Below are positions 34,723-34,849 of a stretch of 34,849 bases of DNA, in pieces. A program made the translations under genes and the position numbers. The notes under the pieces were generated by a model. The model worked only from the letters and a program-made list of their open reading frames with translations. It ran no database searches and was not told the origin of the DNA. Origin of the DNA: Bacteroidota bacterium (GTDB taxonomy: Bacteria; Bacteroidota; Bacteroidia; Chitinophagales; Saprospiraceae); the NCBI GenBank assembly GCA_024743405.1, contig JANSWP010000076.1, positions 1 through 34,849 on the forward strand, in the 5' to 3' direction. Every line of letters begins with the position of its first letter. Positions within the stretch are counted from its first letter, which is position 1.

Positions 34723-34849
34723 AGTTTTTTTGGAGCTTTTTCAGCTTTCCTCAAAAGGATAACCGAAAAAGCCAAATAATGTAGCCCAAGCCAGTGACTG
34801 GCATTTGTCTCATATCGGATTATTAAACTTTTAAATCCGTCAATCCAAG
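34709..34849 (-). mobile_element. 3' end of an insertion sequence (partial, runs off the right edge)
   Basis: The first 17 bases inward (34710-34726) are identical to the tip at 140-124 read on the minus strand. Inside this tip a minus-strand frame encodes a transposase C-terminus whose stop (34721-34719) lies within the tip. The element therefore has its 3' end here and continues beyond the window. The left-edge segment would be the 5' end of an element in the same orientation. Both segments measure about 141 bases. Confidence 0.7.
34719..34847 (-). CDS. DDE-type transposase, C-terminal fragment
   Basis: The minus strand is open from the right edge to a TAG at 34721-34719, giving 42 residues. 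They begin WIDGFKSLIIRYETNASHW and continue LGLHYLAFSVILLRK with a Lys-rich end. The order Phe-Lys-x-Leu-x-x-Arg-Tyr-Glu, then a helix with His-x-x-Ala-Phe and Leu-Arg-Lys, is like the end of IS4/IS5-group DDE transposases (ERxFAW-x-D-xF...LRFE...HxIAF...LRK). The exact family cannot be fixed from 42 residues. Its stop codon shares two bases with the sugar transferase stop on the other strand. Confidence 0.65.
   Translation of the reverse strand, partial: WIDGFKSLIIRYETNASHWLGLHYLAFSVILLRKAEKAPKKL

Noticed and set aside
34735-34772. Hairpin with a perfect 8-bp core (GCTTTTTC with GAAAAAGC) that looks like a terminator after the sugar transferase gene
   Set aside because: It lies wholly within the minus-strand transposase coding sequence and has no T-tract on its 3' side in either direction.
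34790-34802. Palindrome GCCAGTGACTGGC, a possible operator
   Set aside because: It is inside the transposase reading frame, is the only copy seen, and is probably coding chance.
1-34849. tRNA, rRNA, riboswitch or toxin-antitoxin genes
   Set aside because: None was recognised. Intergenic gaps are short and AT-rich, and no cloverleaf or conserved RNA motif was found by eye.

Overview
This window is almost entirely one exopolysaccharide or capsule biosynthesis locus, with about 30 genes all on the + strand. The DNA is AT-rich (G+C by eye in the low to mid 30s percent), uses TTG and GTG starts often, and has weak Shine-Dalgarno sequences. The gene types (multi-SLBB outer-membrane exporter, kinase-less Wzz, Bacteroidota-style sugar transferase) suggest a low-GC Bacteroidota, perhaps Cytophagales-like. 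Phylum is moderately sure; anything finer is a guess.

Layout. (1) 1-141 looks like the 5' end of an insertion sequence on the minus strand; it truncates a WbpD/WlbB-type sugar N-acetyltransferase (142-462). (2) 468-7721 holds nucleotide-sugar genes (UDP-glucuronate 4-epimerase, WbpP/TviC-type epimerase, RfbA) around the export genes (1032-residue SLBB exporter, Wzz-like chain-length protein). (3) 7766-8981 is a complete IS630-family element whose transposase is split by a probable programmed -1 frameshift at a run of eight A. (4) 9044-14189 holds a sulfotransferase, a VioA-type aminotransferase, a second sulfotransferase, a WecF-like (GT56) Fuc4NAc-type transferase and a membrane O-acyltransferase. 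(5) 14265-15077 is an SGNH esterase gene broken by an in-frame TAG, followed by a good terminator. (6) 15279-20209 holds the Wzx flippase, WecB, a glycosyltransferase and an EpsG-type polymerase. (7) 20191-28477 is a decoration block: two sulfotransferases plus a deacetylase, a methyltransferase-like protein plus a beta-helix lipoprotein, then two more sulfotransferases plus a paralogous deacetylase. (8) 28482-34722 holds three GT4 glycosyltransferases, two different ATP-grasp enzymes and the initiating sugar-phosphate transferase. (9) 34709-34849 is the 3' end of an insertion sequence with a minus-strand transposase C-terminus.

How it works together (inference). The sugar transferase starts a repeat unit on a polyprenyl carrier. 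The five glycosyltransferases extend it with hexuronic acid, HexNAc and dTDP-4-amino-sugar residues. Wzx flips it, the EpsG-like protein polymerises it, and the Wzz-like protein and SLBB exporter control length and export it. Six sulfotransferases, two deacetylase-like proteins, an acyltransferase and two ATP-grasp enzymes would decorate it. The most interesting reading is a sulfated, possibly N-deacetylated and N-sulfated, glycosaminoglycan-like bacterial polysaccharide. No UDP-glucose dehydrogenase, RfbB, WecC or PAPS-synthesis gene is present, so those activities must be encoded elsewhere. The two ends of the window are probably the two ends of one repeated insertion sequence, so the window may be a complete repeat-bounded contig.
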